Part shown: positions 27,755-36,910 of the stretch, piece after piece | How positions within the stretch are numbered: position 1 is the stretch's first letter | Layout of the letters: every line of letters starts with the position of its first letter | Assembly (NCBI GenBank): GCA_015231175.1 | Contig: JADGBZ010000001.1 | Coordinates: 82,407-127,019 of the forward strand | Reading direction: 5' to 3' | Source: Magnetococcales bacterium | GTDB taxonomy: Bacteria; Pseudomonadota; Magnetococcia; Magnetococcales; DC0425bin3 | Length of the DNA stretch: 44,613 bases | Notes under the pieces: generated by a model | What the model was told of the DNA's origin: nothing | The model's database searches: none | What the model saw: only the letters and a program-made list of their open reading frames with translations | Made by a program: the position numbers and the translations under genes

Positions 27755-28198
27755 ATGGCGGAACTGACTGCGCGCGTCAAGTTGATCGAAGGCATTCAAA
27801 TGTTGGGGGAGTCCGGTTCCGGCCACACGGTGGTCATGGATGGGGCCGAAAGCGTCGGTGGACGCGATATGGGAGTCCGTCCCATGGAGCTCTTTCTGAT
27901 CGGAATGGGCGGATGCACCTCCATCGATGTCCTGCAAATCTTGCGCAAGGGGCGCCACACGGTCGAGGATCTGGAGCTCTCCATCCGAGGCGAACGAGCC
28001 GAGGATGATCCCAAGGTTTTCCTTAAAATCAAGGTCCACTACAAGATCACAGGTCGCGACATCCCTGTCCAGGCCCTGGAACGGGCTATTCGGCTCTCGG
28101 AAGAAAAATATTGTTCGGCATCCATCATGCTCGGCAAAACCGCCGTCATCGAATCCAGTTACGAGGTGATCGACCCTCACGCTGCGGCAACATCCTGA
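27755..28198 (+). CDS. OsmC-family protein
   Basis: A 147-residue cytoplasmic protein of the OsmC/Ohr superfamily, whose members reduce organic peroxides using two cysteines. The two expected cysteines are Cys54 (LIGMGGCTSIDVLQIL) and Cys119 (EEKYCSASIML). The sequence resembles the YhfA-like subgroup of unknown substrate more than true Ohr. GGAGA lies just before the ATG. The next gene, a DsbA-like protein, follows on the same strand after about 40 bases, consistent with a thiol-redox pair. Confidence 0.87.
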   Translation: MAELTARVKLIEGIQMLGESGSGHTVVMDGAESVGGRDMGVRPMELFLIGMGGCTSIDVLQILRKGRHTVEDLELSIRGERAEDDPKVFLKIKVHYKITGRDIPVQALERAIRLSEEKYCSASIMLGKTAVIESSYEVIDPHAAATS

Positions 28199-28239
28199 CA
28201 CCCCTTCCCCTCCTGGCCTTTTGCTCCAAGGTTCAAGCC

Positions 28240-28941
28240 ATGTTTCGATTTTGCTCCATGTCCCTCTGGGCGCTTCTGATCGCCTGGCTCGTGGCCATCC
28301 CCCCGTCGGCGCAGGCTGAAACGGGAGCGACCGGCGAAAAGGCAGTCCCGATCGCGCCCCCGGCAGCCAACACCTCATCCTTGCCACGCTTTGCGGATCT
28401 GGTGCCCGGGCAACACTATATCCGCATCCAGAATCCCTCCCCCATCCCGGGCAACAAGCCCCAAATATCGGAGGTCTTCAATTTTAAATGCCCGCATTGT
28501 TTCCATCTGCATGCCGTGTTCGAGGTTTGGGCGGAAAAAAATCGGGGGCGTTTTGACATCCACTCCCTCCCCATGGCCTTCGAACCTCAATCGGATCGGC
28601 CAGTTCGAGCCTATTTTACCGCCCTCTTCATGGGCAAGGGCAAAGAGATGAAAAATCTCCTGTTCAAAGCCAACTTCGTTGACAGCCTGGACATTGAAAA
28701 CCAGGATGTCATCGCCTTTCTGGCCGAAGAGATCGGTTTGAAAGTCGACCCCTTCAAGGAGCAGATGAGCAGTTTCGGCGTCGTGGCCAAAGTGTCCCAG
28801 GCCAAAGCCCAGGCCCACGCTTTCGGCATCACGGGAACGCCCTCGGTCGTGGTGAATGGACGCTATCTGGTCCACGGCTCACACACCGGTGGTGACTGGA
28901 ACCGGCTGCTGGCCATCGTGGAAACATTGTCTGAACATTGA
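28240..28941 (+). CDS. DsbA-like thiol:disulfide oxidoreductase
   Basis: Periplasmic disulfide-forming protein of 233 residues with an N-terminal signal peptide (LWALLIAWLVAIPPSAQAE). The catalytic motif is CPHC (Cys84 and Cys87), the classic DsbA pair, in EVFNFKCPHCFHLHAVF. The cis-proline loop ITGTPSVVVNGRYLV is present. The ATG at 28240 is selected because it begins the signal peptide; the longer frame starts inside the upstream OsmC gene. A DsbB partner is not in the window. Confidence 0.92.
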   Translation: MFRFCSMSLWALLIAWLVAIPPSAQAETGATGEKAVPIAPPAANTSSLPRFADLVPGQHYIRIQNPSPIPGNKPQISEVFNFKCPHCFHLHAVFEVWAEKNRGRFDIHSLPMAFEPQSDRPVRAYFTALFMGKGKEMKNLLFKANFVDSLDIENQDVIAFLAEEIGLKVDPFKEQMSSFGVVAKVSQAKAQAHAFGITGTPSVVVNGRYLVHGSHTGGDWNRLLAIVETLSEH

Positions 28942-29042
28942 GTTCTCGGAAAAGGGGTTTCCGGCGTCTGGCAGGTCCGCGAGGATTCGAAGTCCGTCGG
29001 GAACCGCTCCTTTTCGTGTCCGGTTCGATTGCAAACAACGAC

Positions 29043-29174
29043 ATGAGACCGCGCATCCACCTTGAGACAAGCATCATCAGCTACCTGGCCGCCTTACCAA
29101 GCCGGGATTTGATCGTTGCCGCCCACCAGCAAATCACCCACGATTTTTATTTTCTTCTCCATCTTCTTCCCTAA
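29043..29174 (+). pseudogene. N-terminal fragment of a PIN-domain (VapC-like) toxin
   Basis: Encodes 43 residues beginning MRPRIHLETSIISYLAALPS and continuing RDLIVAAHQQIT. This is the start of a well-known group of PIN-domain ribonuclease toxins that usually have about 160 residues. After HQQIT the homology stops and the frame ends at a TAA. Only the first acidic catalytic position (Glu in ETS) is kept, so no activity is expected. No antitoxin gene was recognised upstream. It lies between the DsbA-like gene and etfB. Confidence 0.72.
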
Positions 29175-29212
29175 ATTCTTCCCCTGTCAATCTCAAAAAA
29201 CTGGATCATTGA

Positions 29213-29974
29213 GTGAATAGTTGCAAAATTTTGGTTCCGGTCAGGAGCGTTCCCGACCCGGTCCATCCGGTTCGCCTGGATCCGGAAACCGGCGCACTGG
29301 ATCTCGTCGGCGTTCGCACCTGTCTCAATCCGTTTGACGAGATAGCCCTGGAAGAGTCCGTTCGTTGGCGGGAGCGCAACCTGGTCAGTGAGGTTCTGGC
29401 CGTCAGCGTCGGTCCCGCCGCCTGGAGCGAGGGGCTGCGCACAGCCCTGGCCCTGGGCGCAGATCGGGCCATTCTGGTCGAAACACCACAAACCCTGCAA
29501 CCACTGGAGGTGGCCCGCTGCCTCCAAAAAGTGGTCGAACAGGAACAACCCGGGATCGTCCTGGCCGGCAAACAATCCGTGGATGGCGACCACGCCCAGA
29601 CTGGCCCCATGCTGGCTGGGCTGCTGGGATGGAACCAGGCCACCTGCGTGGCCGCGCTGGAACGGGTGACCACCGAAGAGATTCAGGTGGTGCGAGAAGC
29701 GGATGGCGGTCGGCAGCGGCTGCTCCTGCCCTTGCCTGCCGTCATCACCGTCGAGTTGCGCCTCAACCAGCCCCGCTACGCCAGCCTGCCCGCCATCATG
29801 CGGGCGCGCAACAAGCCCCTTTTACATCTGCCCATCGATGCATGGGGCATCGTCCCGGCCCCGCGGATCGAGTTGCTCGCGCTTGCCGAACCCTCCCCAC
29901 GTCCACCGGGTCGGCGCGTCACCAGCACAGTTGCGTTGGTCCAGCATTTGCGCGAGGCCGGATTGTGGCGATAA
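29213..29974 (+). CDS. etfB: Electron transfer flavoprotein beta subunit
   Basis: EtfB carries AMP and, with EtfA, passes electrons from acyl-CoA or amine dehydrogenases to the membrane quinone pool. The 253-residue protein has the family N-terminus KILVPVRSVPDP, then CLNPFDEIALEESVRWRE, LALGADRAILVE and the signature LAGKQSVDGDHAQTGPMLAG. A GTG start at 29213 is the first available, with no strong ribosome site. Its 3' end overlaps etfA by ten bases. Confidence 0.93.
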   Translation: MNSCKILVPVRSVPDPVHPVRLDPETGALDLVGVRTCLNPFDEIALEESVRWRERNLVSEVLAVSVGPAAWSEGLRTALALGADRAILVETPQTLQPLEVARCLQKVVEQEQPGIVLAGKQSVDGDHAQTGPMLAGLLGWNQATCVAALERVTTEEIQVVREADGGRQRLLLPLPAVITVELRLNQPRYASLPAIMRARNKPLLHLPIDAWGIVPAPRIELLALAEPSPRPPGRRVTSTVALVQHLREAGLWR

Positions 29975-30912
29975 AACCTTTCGTCATCGCAGAACTCGAC
30001 CAGCAGGGGGCATTGACCCGAGCAACCCGCCACGTTCTCACCGCAGCCACTTCGCTGGGGACACCCACCATCCTGGTGGCTGGCGCGGATTGTATCCCAG
30101 CCGCCCGGCAGGCAGCCTCCCTGGCAGGAAGCCACAAAGTCCTGCTCGCCGATCACCCCACACTCGCCTTCCAGATGCCGGAAAACCTTGCCGATCTGAT
30201 CCTCGCCCTGGTCGCGGATCATACCCATCTGCTCATAGCCGCCAACACGTTTGGGCACAGTTTGCTTCCCCGCGTGGCTGCCCTGCTGGGGGTTCCCATG
30301 GTCAGCAACGTCGTCGAAATTCTGGACCAGGATGTTTTCGTACATGTCATCCATGCCGGAAACATCCGCGCCACCGTGCGCCCGCATGGCCAACCCATCC
30401 TCCTGAGCATCCGCACAAGCGCCTTCCCGGCGGCCCCGATGCAACAAGGGTCAGCACCGCAACAAGTCGTTCCCGTCTCTCCCGGTCGCCGCCTCACCCG
30501 CCATGTGGCGTTCGAACCCTCACCCCACACACAGCGGGATCTGCTGTCGGCCCGAGTGGTGGTCGCTGGCGGGCATGGCCTGGCCGCCGGAGGCAGCTTT
30601 GCCCCCGTTGAGGAGTTGGCCCACCATCTGGATGCTGCCATCGGCGCCACCCGCGCCGCTGTTGACGCCGGATTGGCACCCAACGACTGGCAGGTGGGCC
30701 AGACCGGCAAAATCATCGCCCCGGATCTCTACCTCGCCTTGGGCATCTCCGGCGCCATCCAACATTTGGCAGGCATCAAAGACGCCAAAACCATCGTAGC
30801 CATCAACAACGACCCCAACGCCCCCATATTCTCCGTCGCCGACTACGGATTGACAGCCGATCTGTATGAGGCCATACCAGAGTTGATACAAACTCTTGGA
30901 GCGAAGAGTTGA
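29965..30912 (+). CDS. etfA: Electron transfer flavoprotein alpha subunit
   Basis: FAD-binding partner of EtfB, 315 residues. The N-terminal domain starts at a GTG ([15 protein letters not shown]) with GAGG seven bases upstream. The C-terminal FAD domain is clear: [55 protein letters not shown] and [15 protein letters not shown]. No electron-donating dehydrogenase or ETF-quinone oxidoreductase gene is near. The open frame extends far upstream only as a shadow of etfB. Confidence 0.94.
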   Translation: MAIKPFVIAELDQQGALTRATRHVLTAATSLGTPTILVAGADCIPAARQAASLAGSHKVLLADHPTLAFQMPENLADLILALVADHTHLLIAANTFGHSLLPRVAALLGVPMVSNVVEILDQDVFVHVIHAGNIRATVRPHGQPILLSIRTSAFPAAPMQQGSAPQQVVPVSPGRRLTRHVAFEPSPHTQRDLLSARVVVAGGHGLAAGGSFAPVEELAHHLDAAIGATRAAVDAGLAPNDWQVGQTGKIIAPDLYLALGISGAIQHLAGIKDAKTIVAINNDPNAPIFSVADYGLTADLYEAIPELIQTLGAKS

Positions 30913-30933
30913 GGGGCTGTTGAGAAGCTGGGG

Positions 30934-31905
30934 TCATAAATTTTGGGCAATCACCCTGGAACCCTCCTGCGCCACGCGAAAAGGGAGGGTGCGACAGGAC
31001 AAACGTGCGGCAATCTCCGGGTGGTTGTCCGCCTGGAGCAGCACGAACCCTCCAGCCCCTGCCCCCAACAGCTTGCCGCCGGTCGCACCGAGCCGTAGCG
31101 CCTCGGCCATGAAAGCCTCCACCCGCGCATTGCTGATGCCAGCCGCCATCTCCTGCTTGTATCGCCAACCCTGAGTCAATATTTGGCCCAATCGATCCAC
31201 TTGCCATAGATGAAAATGGTCCCGTAGTTGGTCAGCCAGGGCGGTAATCTTGTCCATGCAGGCCATCTTGTCCGGTTTGTGCAAGTTTTGGCGCTGCTCA
31301 GCCAGAATGGTTCCGGCTGCACGATCGTTGCCGATGTAGTAGAGACACAGTTTCTCTTCAAGGCTGCGCAGACCCTCCTGATCAAGGGATACCGGAGCCA
31401 CGTGGACGGTCTCATCCCTGGCAAAACGGATATAGTTGACCCCACCAAAGGCGGATGCATACTGGTCCTGTTTGCCGATGGGTTCCTTGAGTCTGTCGAT
31501 TTCAATCTGGCAGGCCTCCGCAGCCAACCGGTCAGGGGTCACCGCTTCTCCCTGAAAGGCGTAGAGTGCGTGCAACAAACCCACCGTGAATGCGCTGGAA
31601 GAACCAAGCCCGGTGCCAGCCGGAACATCCGAAAACGAGGCAATTTCGACACCGGCTCCCAACTTGACCTTGCGCAGCGCCTCCCGCACCAGAGGGTGAC
31701 GAATTTCGTCAATACAATCGACATCTTCGGTCTTTGAATATTTGATGCGGATCTTGTCATGAAAATAGGGGTGAACGACGATATACATGTAACTCTGGAT
31801 GGTGGCACTGACCACGGCGCCGTAAGGGCGTGCGGCATAGTAGTCACGCATGTCGCTGCCGCCACCGGCAAAGCTGACCCGCAGCGGGGTTCGGGTAATG
31901 ATCAT
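30934..31905 (-). CDS. GHMP-family sugar kinase (heptose-7-phosphate kinase-like)
   Basis: A 323-residue ATP-dependent kinase of the GHMP family. Motifs are TRTPLRVSFAGGGSDMRDYY, the phosphate loop VPAGTGLGSSSAFTVGLLHA and the C-terminal KLLGAGAGGFVLLQ. The FAGGGSD start and the KQDQYASAFGGVNYIRF segment are typical of D-glycero-D-manno-heptose-7-phosphate kinases (HddA) and related fucose-type kinases. It probably activates a heptose or similar sugar for surface glycan synthesis. It converges on etfA, 21 bases away. Partner genes for GDP-heptose (gmhA, hddC) are not visible. Confidence 0.82.
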   Translation of the reverse strand: MIITRTPLRVSFAGGGSDMRDYYAARPYGAVVSATIQSYMYIVVHPYFHDKIRIKYSKTEDVDCIDEIRHPLVREALRKVKLGAGVEIASFSDVPAGTGLGSSSAFTVGLLHALYAFQGEAVTPDRLAAEACQIEIDRLKEPIGKQDQYASAFGGVNYIRFARDETVHVAPVSLDQEGLRSLEEKLCLYYIGNDRAAGTILAEQRQNLHKPDKMACMDKITALADQLRDHFHLWQVDRLGQILTQGWRYKQEMAAGISNARVEAFMAEALRLGATGGKLLGAGAGGFVLLQADNHPEIAARLSCRTLPFRVAQEGSRVIAQNL

Positions 31906-31919
31906 GCCCGGTACGCTCC

Positions 31920-32053
31920 TGAAAAACGATTGAAAAACTGGGATGGAGGTCCAGGAGGAAGGGCTGCGCCCTTCCTCCTGGTGGGGTTCGGGGCGAAGCC
32001 CTGACAGAATTTTTCATGTCAAAGCCCTTCTTGAAGGGGTGCTGAATAGCGAT
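31920..32053 (-). repeat. MITE-like repeat, variant with a different right half
   Basis: Read on the minus strand it begins with CTATTCAGCACCCCTTCAAG and GTCAGGGCTTCGCCCCGAAC, as in the main family. It then carries a longer hairpin GGAGGAAGGGC/GCCCTTCCTCC in place of the usual two. The far end is unlike the main family. Similar hairpins recur at about 39325 and 40910. It lies between divergent genes, and boundaries are approximate. Confidence 0.75.
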
Positions 32054-32146
32054 GCTTGCTGCGTCGTGGGTGACAATGACGATGCCCCTGTGCTACCGTC
32101 GCCCCAGGATAAAGAGTCATGGCAATGGGATACAGGCCTTTCGGGA

Positions 32147-32785
32147 ATGGCAAAATCTTGGCAACAGGCACTTGACCAACGCTGGGAGCAGCACTGGCAG
32201 GCGACAGGACACAACCCCGGCATCTCCCGTCTGGGCAAGCACATGTTTCGCGCCAAGGAGGCAGGGTTGCGTCATGTCCTGAAAAATCTTGACGCAAAAG
32301 CCACGCAACTTTTGGAAGTCGGGTGCGGGCCTGGACACATTCTGGCCATGTACCAACGCATGGGCTTCAACTGCCTGGGAATCGACATCTCCCCTACAGC
32401 AGTGGCCATCTGCCAGGAACGCGGACTCAACGCCATCGAAAAAAACGTCATGGAGGAGTCCAACCTCTACGACCTGGTGACGAGCGATGGCATGCTGGAA
32501 CACTTTCTCCACTTTGAACCCATGGCCGCGCAAATGATGGCATTGAGCCGTCGTTTCGTGCTTTTGATCCAGCCCAACCATGGCTCCTTCTGGGGCAGGG
32601 TTCTGCCCTGTCTGGCGGAGCTCATCAAGGGGGAAGAGAACATGCTGGAATACAACTATCGCATCGCCGACTTTGTCGATGTTTTCCATCACCACGGTTT
32701 TACTGTCGTGGCAAACAGACCTGTCTTTGGTGATGTTTTCCGCATTTTGCTGTTTCAGCGTCACGCCAGCCTCCCCACTCCTTGA
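32147..32785 (+). CDS. Class I SAM-dependent methyltransferase
   Basis: A 212-residue soluble methyltransferase. The SAM-binding motif is QLLEVGCGPGHILAMYQRMG near residues 50-70, followed by LGIDISPTAVAICQERGL and YDLVTSDGMLEHF. The start MAKSWQQALDQRWEQHW is chosen because the longer open frame upstream passes through the repeat element. It is followed 25 bases later by the B12-binding radical SAM gene and a glycosyltransferase, so it probably methylates a sugar or lipid intermediate. The substrate is unknown. Confidence 0.85.
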   Translation: MAKSWQQALDQRWEQHWQATGHNPGISRLGKHMFRAKEAGLRHVLKNLDAKATQLLEVGCGPGHILAMYQRMGFNCLGIDISPTAVAICQERGLNAIEKNVMEESNLYDLVTSDGMLEHFLHFEPMAAQMMALSRRFVLLIQPNHGSFWGRVLPCLAELIKGEENMLEYNYRIADFVDVFHHHGFTVVANRPVFGDVFRILLFQRHASLPTP

Positions 32786-32810
32786 GCGACCCGGGAAAGC
32801 CGTTTCATTG

Positions 32811-34277
32811 GTGAACATTCTTTTTTTGAATCCGCCATTTTTACCGGGTTTTTCCCGGGCGTCCCGCAGCCCCGCCGTCACCAAGGGGGGAACGCTTTAC
32901 TTTCCCATCTGGTTGGCCTACGCCACCGGAGCCGCAGAGCAGGCCGGACATGCCGTCCGGTTGATCGATTGCGCCGCATCCGCATACTCATTACAAGATC
33001 TGTTTTCCGTCCTGGGTTCGTGGCAACCGGAGCTGGTGGTGATCGATACCAGCACGCCCAGTATACTCCACGATGTCCAGGTGGTGGAGAAGATCAAGGC
33101 GCGTTTCCCGAAAACCTTTACCCTGCTGGTCGGTTCGCACCCGTCAGCTTTACCCCGGGAGAGTATTGCCCTGAGCGCCGCCGTCGATGGCGCCGCCCTG
33201 GGCGAGTATGACGCCACCGTGCCCGATCTGGCGGATGCCCTGGAAAAGGGGCGGGAGTTGCAGGAGGTGCCCGGCCTGGCCTACCGCCAGGGTGAGACGA
33301 TCTTCCGCAATGCCCGACGTCCCTTGCTTGAAGCGTTGGACCCCTTGCCGTTTGTGAGCGAGGTCTACGCGAAACATTTGCGCGTCGCAGACTATTTTTT
33401 TGCCGCCGCCAACTATCCGCTGGTGCAGATCATGACGGGACGTGGCTGCCCGCATCGTTGTTTTTTTTGCGTTTATCCACAAGTCTTTCACTCCCGGCGC
33501 TATCGGGTCCGTTCCGCCGGGAACGTCGTGGATGAATTGGCCTTCATCCAACGAAACCTTCCCGATGTGCGGGAGGTCGGTTTTGAAGATGACTGCTTCA
33601 CCGCCAGTCCCAACCATGTCCGGCAGATTTGTCAGGAGATCCTGGCGCGGGGCATGCGGATCAAGTGGTATTGCAATGTCCGTGGCGATGTCCACCCCGA
33701 CCTGTTGCGCCTCATGAAGCAGGCCGGCTGTCGCCTGGTTACCGTCGGATTTGAAAGCGGCCACCAAAAAATTCTGGACGGCATGGGCAAACACGCCAAA
33801 CTGGAAAAGTATGAAAAATTTGTCCGTGATGCCAAAAACGCCGGTCTGATGGTCCATGGCTGCATGATGGTCGGCAACCCCGGCGACACCCGGGAGACGG
33901 TCGCCATCAGTTATGCATTCGCCACCCGCGCCAATTGCGACAGCATGCAGTTCTACCCGCTCTTCGTCTATCCCGGCACGGAGGCCTACGATTGGGCCCT
34001 GACCAACAACTACCTCAAGACCACTGATTTCACCCAATGGTTGACCCCGGATGGGAATCACAACTGCATCCTGGATACGCCGACCCTCTCCGCCCGGGAG
34101 ATCGTCGAACTTTGTGACCACTATCTCAAAAAATACCACCTGCGCCCCCGCTATATTCTCATGAAATTGTGGCAAGCCCTGTGCCATCCAACCGAAGGGT
34201 ATCGTACCCTGCTTTCGGCAAAGACTTTCTTTCTGCATCTCCTCCGCCACCGCTCCGGGAGCGCTGCCGATGATTGA
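32811..34277 (+). CDS. B12-binding-type radical SAM protein
   Basis: A radical SAM enzyme of 488 residues with an N-terminal cobalamin-binding-like domain (VNILFLNPPFLP, LVGSHPSALP, GEYDATVPDLADAL). The catalytic domain has MTGRGCPHRCFFC (Cys213, 217, 220), then FEDDCFTASPNHVRQICQEI and VGFESGHQKILDGMGK. Family members methylate or rearrange unactivated carbons. No clear DxHxxG cobalamin ligand was seen. The GTG start at 32811 is chosen at the first family-like residue; upstream frame overlaps the methyltransferase. It overlaps the next glycosyltransferase gene by eight bases. Confidence 0.84.
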   Translation: MNILFLNPPFLPGFSRASRSPAVTKGGTLYFPIWLAYATGAAEQAGHAVRLIDCAASAYSLQDLFSVLGSWQPELVVIDTSTPSILHDVQVVEKIKARFPKTFTLLVGSHPSALPRESIALSAAVDGAALGEYDATVPDLADALEKGRELQEVPGLAYRQGETIFRNARRPLLEALDPLPFVSEVYAKHLRVADYFFAAANYPLVQIMTGRGCPHRCFFCVYPQVFHSRRYRVRSAGNVVDELAFIQRNLPDVREVGFEDDCFTASPNHVRQICQEILARGMRIKWYCNVRGDVHPDLLRLMKQAGCRLVTVGFESGHQKILDGMGKHAKLEKYEKFVRDAKNAGLMVHGCMMVGNPGDTRETVAISYAFATRANCDSMQFYPLFVYPGTEAYDWALTNNYLKTTDFTQWLTPDGNHNCILDTPTLSAREIVELCDHYLKKYHLRPRYILMKLWQALCHPTEGYRTLLSAKTFFLHLLRHRSGSAADD

Positions 34278-35295
34278 CGTTTCCGTGGTGGTGATCTGCA
34301 TGAATGAAGTCGGCCATATGCGCCGCTGTCTGGAGACCCTGGTGGCCCAGGGTTATCCGGCAGCGCACTTTGAGGTGCTCGTGGTCGATGGGGGATCCCA
34401 GGATGGCACGACCGCAATTCTGGACACCTTTTCCCGGCAACAGGCACATGTTCGCTGGATCACGGAGCCGCGCCGGGGCGCAGCCGTGGCGCGCAACACC
34501 GGCCTGCTGTCAGCACGGTTCCGGCATGTCGCCTTCATCGACGCCGATTGCGAGGCCTCCCCGGATTGGCTGGAACGCCTCGTCCATCACTTTCAGGATC
34601 AGCAAAGCCGGGATCCCACCGTCGTGGCGGTGGGCGGGGGCAATGTTCCCCTCCCCGACGCCCCTCCCTTCATCCAGGCCATCAGCATCGCCATGGACTC
34701 CTATGCCGGCAGCTTCAACAGCGTCCAGGGGCGTCGCATCCAGGAAGCCAGAGAGGTTTCCAGCCTCGCGACGCTCAACGTCCTGTATGACCGGGAGCCG
34801 CTCCTGAAGATAGGCGGCTTTGACGCGACCCTGGGCAGCGATGCCGAAGACGCCGACCTCAACTATCGGTTACGCCAGGCCGGTCATCGCCTGATCTACA
34901 TCCCCGAGCTGCCGGTATTCCACAAACTGCGTGCCACCCCGGCGCTCTGGAGCCGGAACATGTTCCGCTATGGTCGAGGCCGGGCCCGCCTTCTCAAACG
35001 CCACCCCGCCATGTGGAGCCTGGCTTATCTGCTTCCCCTCCTCTTCCTGGCCGGCATGGCGACACTGCTTCTGTTTCCCTTCTCTCCGCTCTTTGGGCTG
35101 CCACTGCTCTATGTCCCCACGATTGCCATCTTGTCTGCTATCCTCTGTTGGCGGCACAGTCGTCTCGACCTGATGGCGCACGTATGCATCATCTTTGTCG
35201 TGCAACACTTTGGGTACGCGCTGGGGGAGGTGGTTGGTTTGTTGAGAAGGGAAAAAATCCGGGTATCCCTCCAGCATCACCCAAAAACCGACTGA
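34270..35295 (+). CDS. Family 2 glycosyltransferase with C-terminal membrane helices
   Basis: A 341-residue GT2 enzyme. The N-terminal GT-A domain shows SVVVICMNEVGHMRRCLETL, VVDGGSQDGTT, EPRRGAAVARNTGLL, FIDADCEASPDWL and GSDAEDADLNYRLRQAGHRL. Two or three hydrophobic segments follow (LAYLLPLLFLAGMATLLLF), which anchor it in the inner membrane. It is translationally coupled to the radical SAM gene (ATG inside its last codons). Likely it adds a sugar to a lipid carrier; donor and acceptor are unknown. Confidence 0.88.
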   Translation: MIDVSVVVICMNEVGHMRRCLETLVAQGYPAAHFEVLVVDGGSQDGTTAILDTFSRQQAHVRWITEPRRGAAVARNTGLLSARFRHVAFIDADCEASPDWLERLVHHFQDQQSRDPTVVAVGGGNVPLPDAPPFIQAISIAMDSYAGSFNSVQGRRIQEAREVSSLATLNVLYDREPLLKIGGFDATLGSDAEDADLNYRLRQAGHRLIYIPELPVFHKLRATPALWSRNMFRYGRGRARLLKRHPAMWSLAYLLPLLFLAGMATLLLFPFSPLFGLPLLYVPTIAILSAILCWRHSRLDLMAHVCIIFVVQHFGYALGEVVGLLRREKIRVSLQHHPKTD

Positions 35296-35544
35296 AAGAG
35301 TGGTTTGTTATTTTTCTTGCAAAGGGGTATTCGTGCATCTAAGATCCGCACCCAGTAGGGTCCGGGTGGGTGCAAGGGTACGGGTATCCACACCAGAATC
35401 CCAGTCAGCGTACCCACAAAGCCAGGATCCAAACGGACTGCGCTGCGGAATGGGTCACTGTCGTGGTTGCGCGTATCGGTGCTGTCTTGCCGGGGCGCGT
35501 GTGTCCTCAAAGCCCGGTGTTATTAAATTTTTACAGGTGAATCA
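35296..35544. other. Intergenic spacer with GGGTAC/GTACCC inverted motifs
   Basis: About 250 bases between the GT2 and radical SAM genes. It contains GC-rich short inverted motifs, GGGTAC and GTACCC about 40 bases apart. It ends in AT-rich sequence before the AGGTGA ribosome site at 35534-35539. No gene was seen. A promoter for the following genes may lie here. Confidence 0.35.
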
Positions 35545-36843
35545 ATGGGCAACATGGGTGAGTTCGATCCAAAAAAGAGTGTTCTGGACGCCATGAGTCT
35601 TGATGTCGAAAAGGTGTTCAAGGATCCTGCGGATCGTGTTCGTGTCATGGACATGCTGCAACAGGCCAAGGAACAAACCGCGAGACGGCAGATTGTTAAA
35701 ATTCGGGAAGAGGATCCCCTGAAAAAATTTCTGACGCTGTGGAGGATTCGCTTCCGCTACGGCATCCATTGGTCCAAGCCGTTTTATCCCTTTCGCCTGG
35801 CACGGAACGTTTTGCTGGGAAAGACGTATCATTTCCTGAAATTAAAAAAATATGTCCTGAGAGGCATTGAGTTTGCCGGAACCTACCGTTGCAATTTTCG
35901 CTGCCACCACTGTCTCTGTATTCGACTGGATGAGAGCAGCAAACGCCGTGAGATGGAACCAGAGGATTACAAAAGAGTCGTCAAGGAGGCGATGAAGCTG
36001 GGCGCCACCACCTTCGGCCTTGAAGGGGGTGAGCCCTTTGTCTCCCAGTTCTGGGCCGAAATCATTGCAGCCTGCCAATCCAAGTACAACCATATCGTCA
36101 TTTCGACCAACGGATTTCTCTTCGATGAGGAGAAAGCCAAGATATGTGCTAACCTTGGTGTCGATACGATCAATTTCAGCCTGGACAGCGGTGTCGCTGA
36201 GATACACGATCTTTTTCGGGTGCGCTATGGCAGCTTCAACAAGGTGATGGAAGGCATTGCCTTGTGCCGGAAATATGGCATCAAGGTGATCATCAACTCA
36301 GTGGTCCATAAGGAAAACATCTATACCGAGCACTACCGCACGTTGCTGGAATTTTGTGAACGGGAGAAACTGCTCATCAACACACTGTTTGCGAAGGGTG
36401 TCGGCAACTTCAAAGACAAAGACGTGATGATGAATGACGAGGATATCAAGAACTACCACGAGTTGATCCGTCCTTACAACTGGGTACAAAGACACCTTAA
36501 TTACAATTACGGCAAGCAGTTCGGCTGTCCCGGCACCAAAGAGATGATCAATATGACCCCTTACGGGGATGTATTGAACTGCGCCAACATGCACATTTAT
36601 ATGGGCAGTGTCATGGAGGAGCCTTTGGAGGTCATCCGGAAAAGGGCATTGGACCATACGCCGTTCGGCGCCTATCACGCTTGTTTCCTGGCTGATGACA
36701 GACACTTCATGAATGTCTATTACAACCTCCTGAAACAAAAGCCACACTTTACCATTCAGGAATTTCGGGAAGACCTGACAAAATACGAAAAGGAGACCGG
36801 CAAGGTCGTCTATCCGGAGTTGAGTAAGGACTACCCCTCATAA
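35545..36843 (+). CDS. Radical SAM/SPASM-domain protein
   Basis: A 432-residue radical SAM enzyme. The cluster motif AGTYRCNFRCHHCLC (Cys116, 120, 123) lies after a 110-residue N-terminal region. FGLEGGEPFVSQFW and IVISTNGFLF follow. The C-terminal portion has FGCPGTKEMINMTPYGDVLN and CANMHIYMGSV, with a later YHACFLADD, resembling SPASM auxiliary cluster sites. The ATG has AGGTGA five bases upstream. It lies between two glycosyltransferase genes, so modification of a glycan precursor is likely. Codon use is already less GC-rich than upstream genes. Confidence 0.85.
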   Translation: MGNMGEFDPKKSVLDAMSLDVEKVFKDPADRVRVMDMLQQAKEQTARRQIVKIREEDPLKKFLTLWRIRFRYGIHWSKPFYPFRLARNVLLGKTYHFLKLKKYVLRGIEFAGTYRCNFRCHHCLCIRLDESSKRREMEPEDYKRVVKEAMKLGATTFGLEGGEPFVSQFWAEIIAACQSKYNHIVISTNGFLFDEEKAKICANLGVDTINFSLDSGVAEIHDLFRVRYGSFNKVMEGIALCRKYGIKVIINSVVHKENIYTEHYRTLLEFCEREKLLINTLFAKGVGNFKDKDVMMNDEDIKNYHELIRPYNWVQRHLNYNYGKQFGCPGTKEMINMTPYGDVLNCANMHIYMGSVMEEPLEVIRKRALDHTPFGAYHACFLADDRHFMNVYYNLLKQKPHFTIQEFREDLTKYEKETGKVVYPELSKDYPS

Positions 36844-36910
36844 CATGTCTCATATGTTGTGGTGCATCCGAGTCAAGTCGATGGGATAACATCGCGGGGA
36901 AACAGGTTCA

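Noticed and set aside
28942-29042. Antitoxin gene in front of the PIN-toxin fragment
   Set aside because: No recognisable antitoxin sequence in any frame; only about 100 bases are available.
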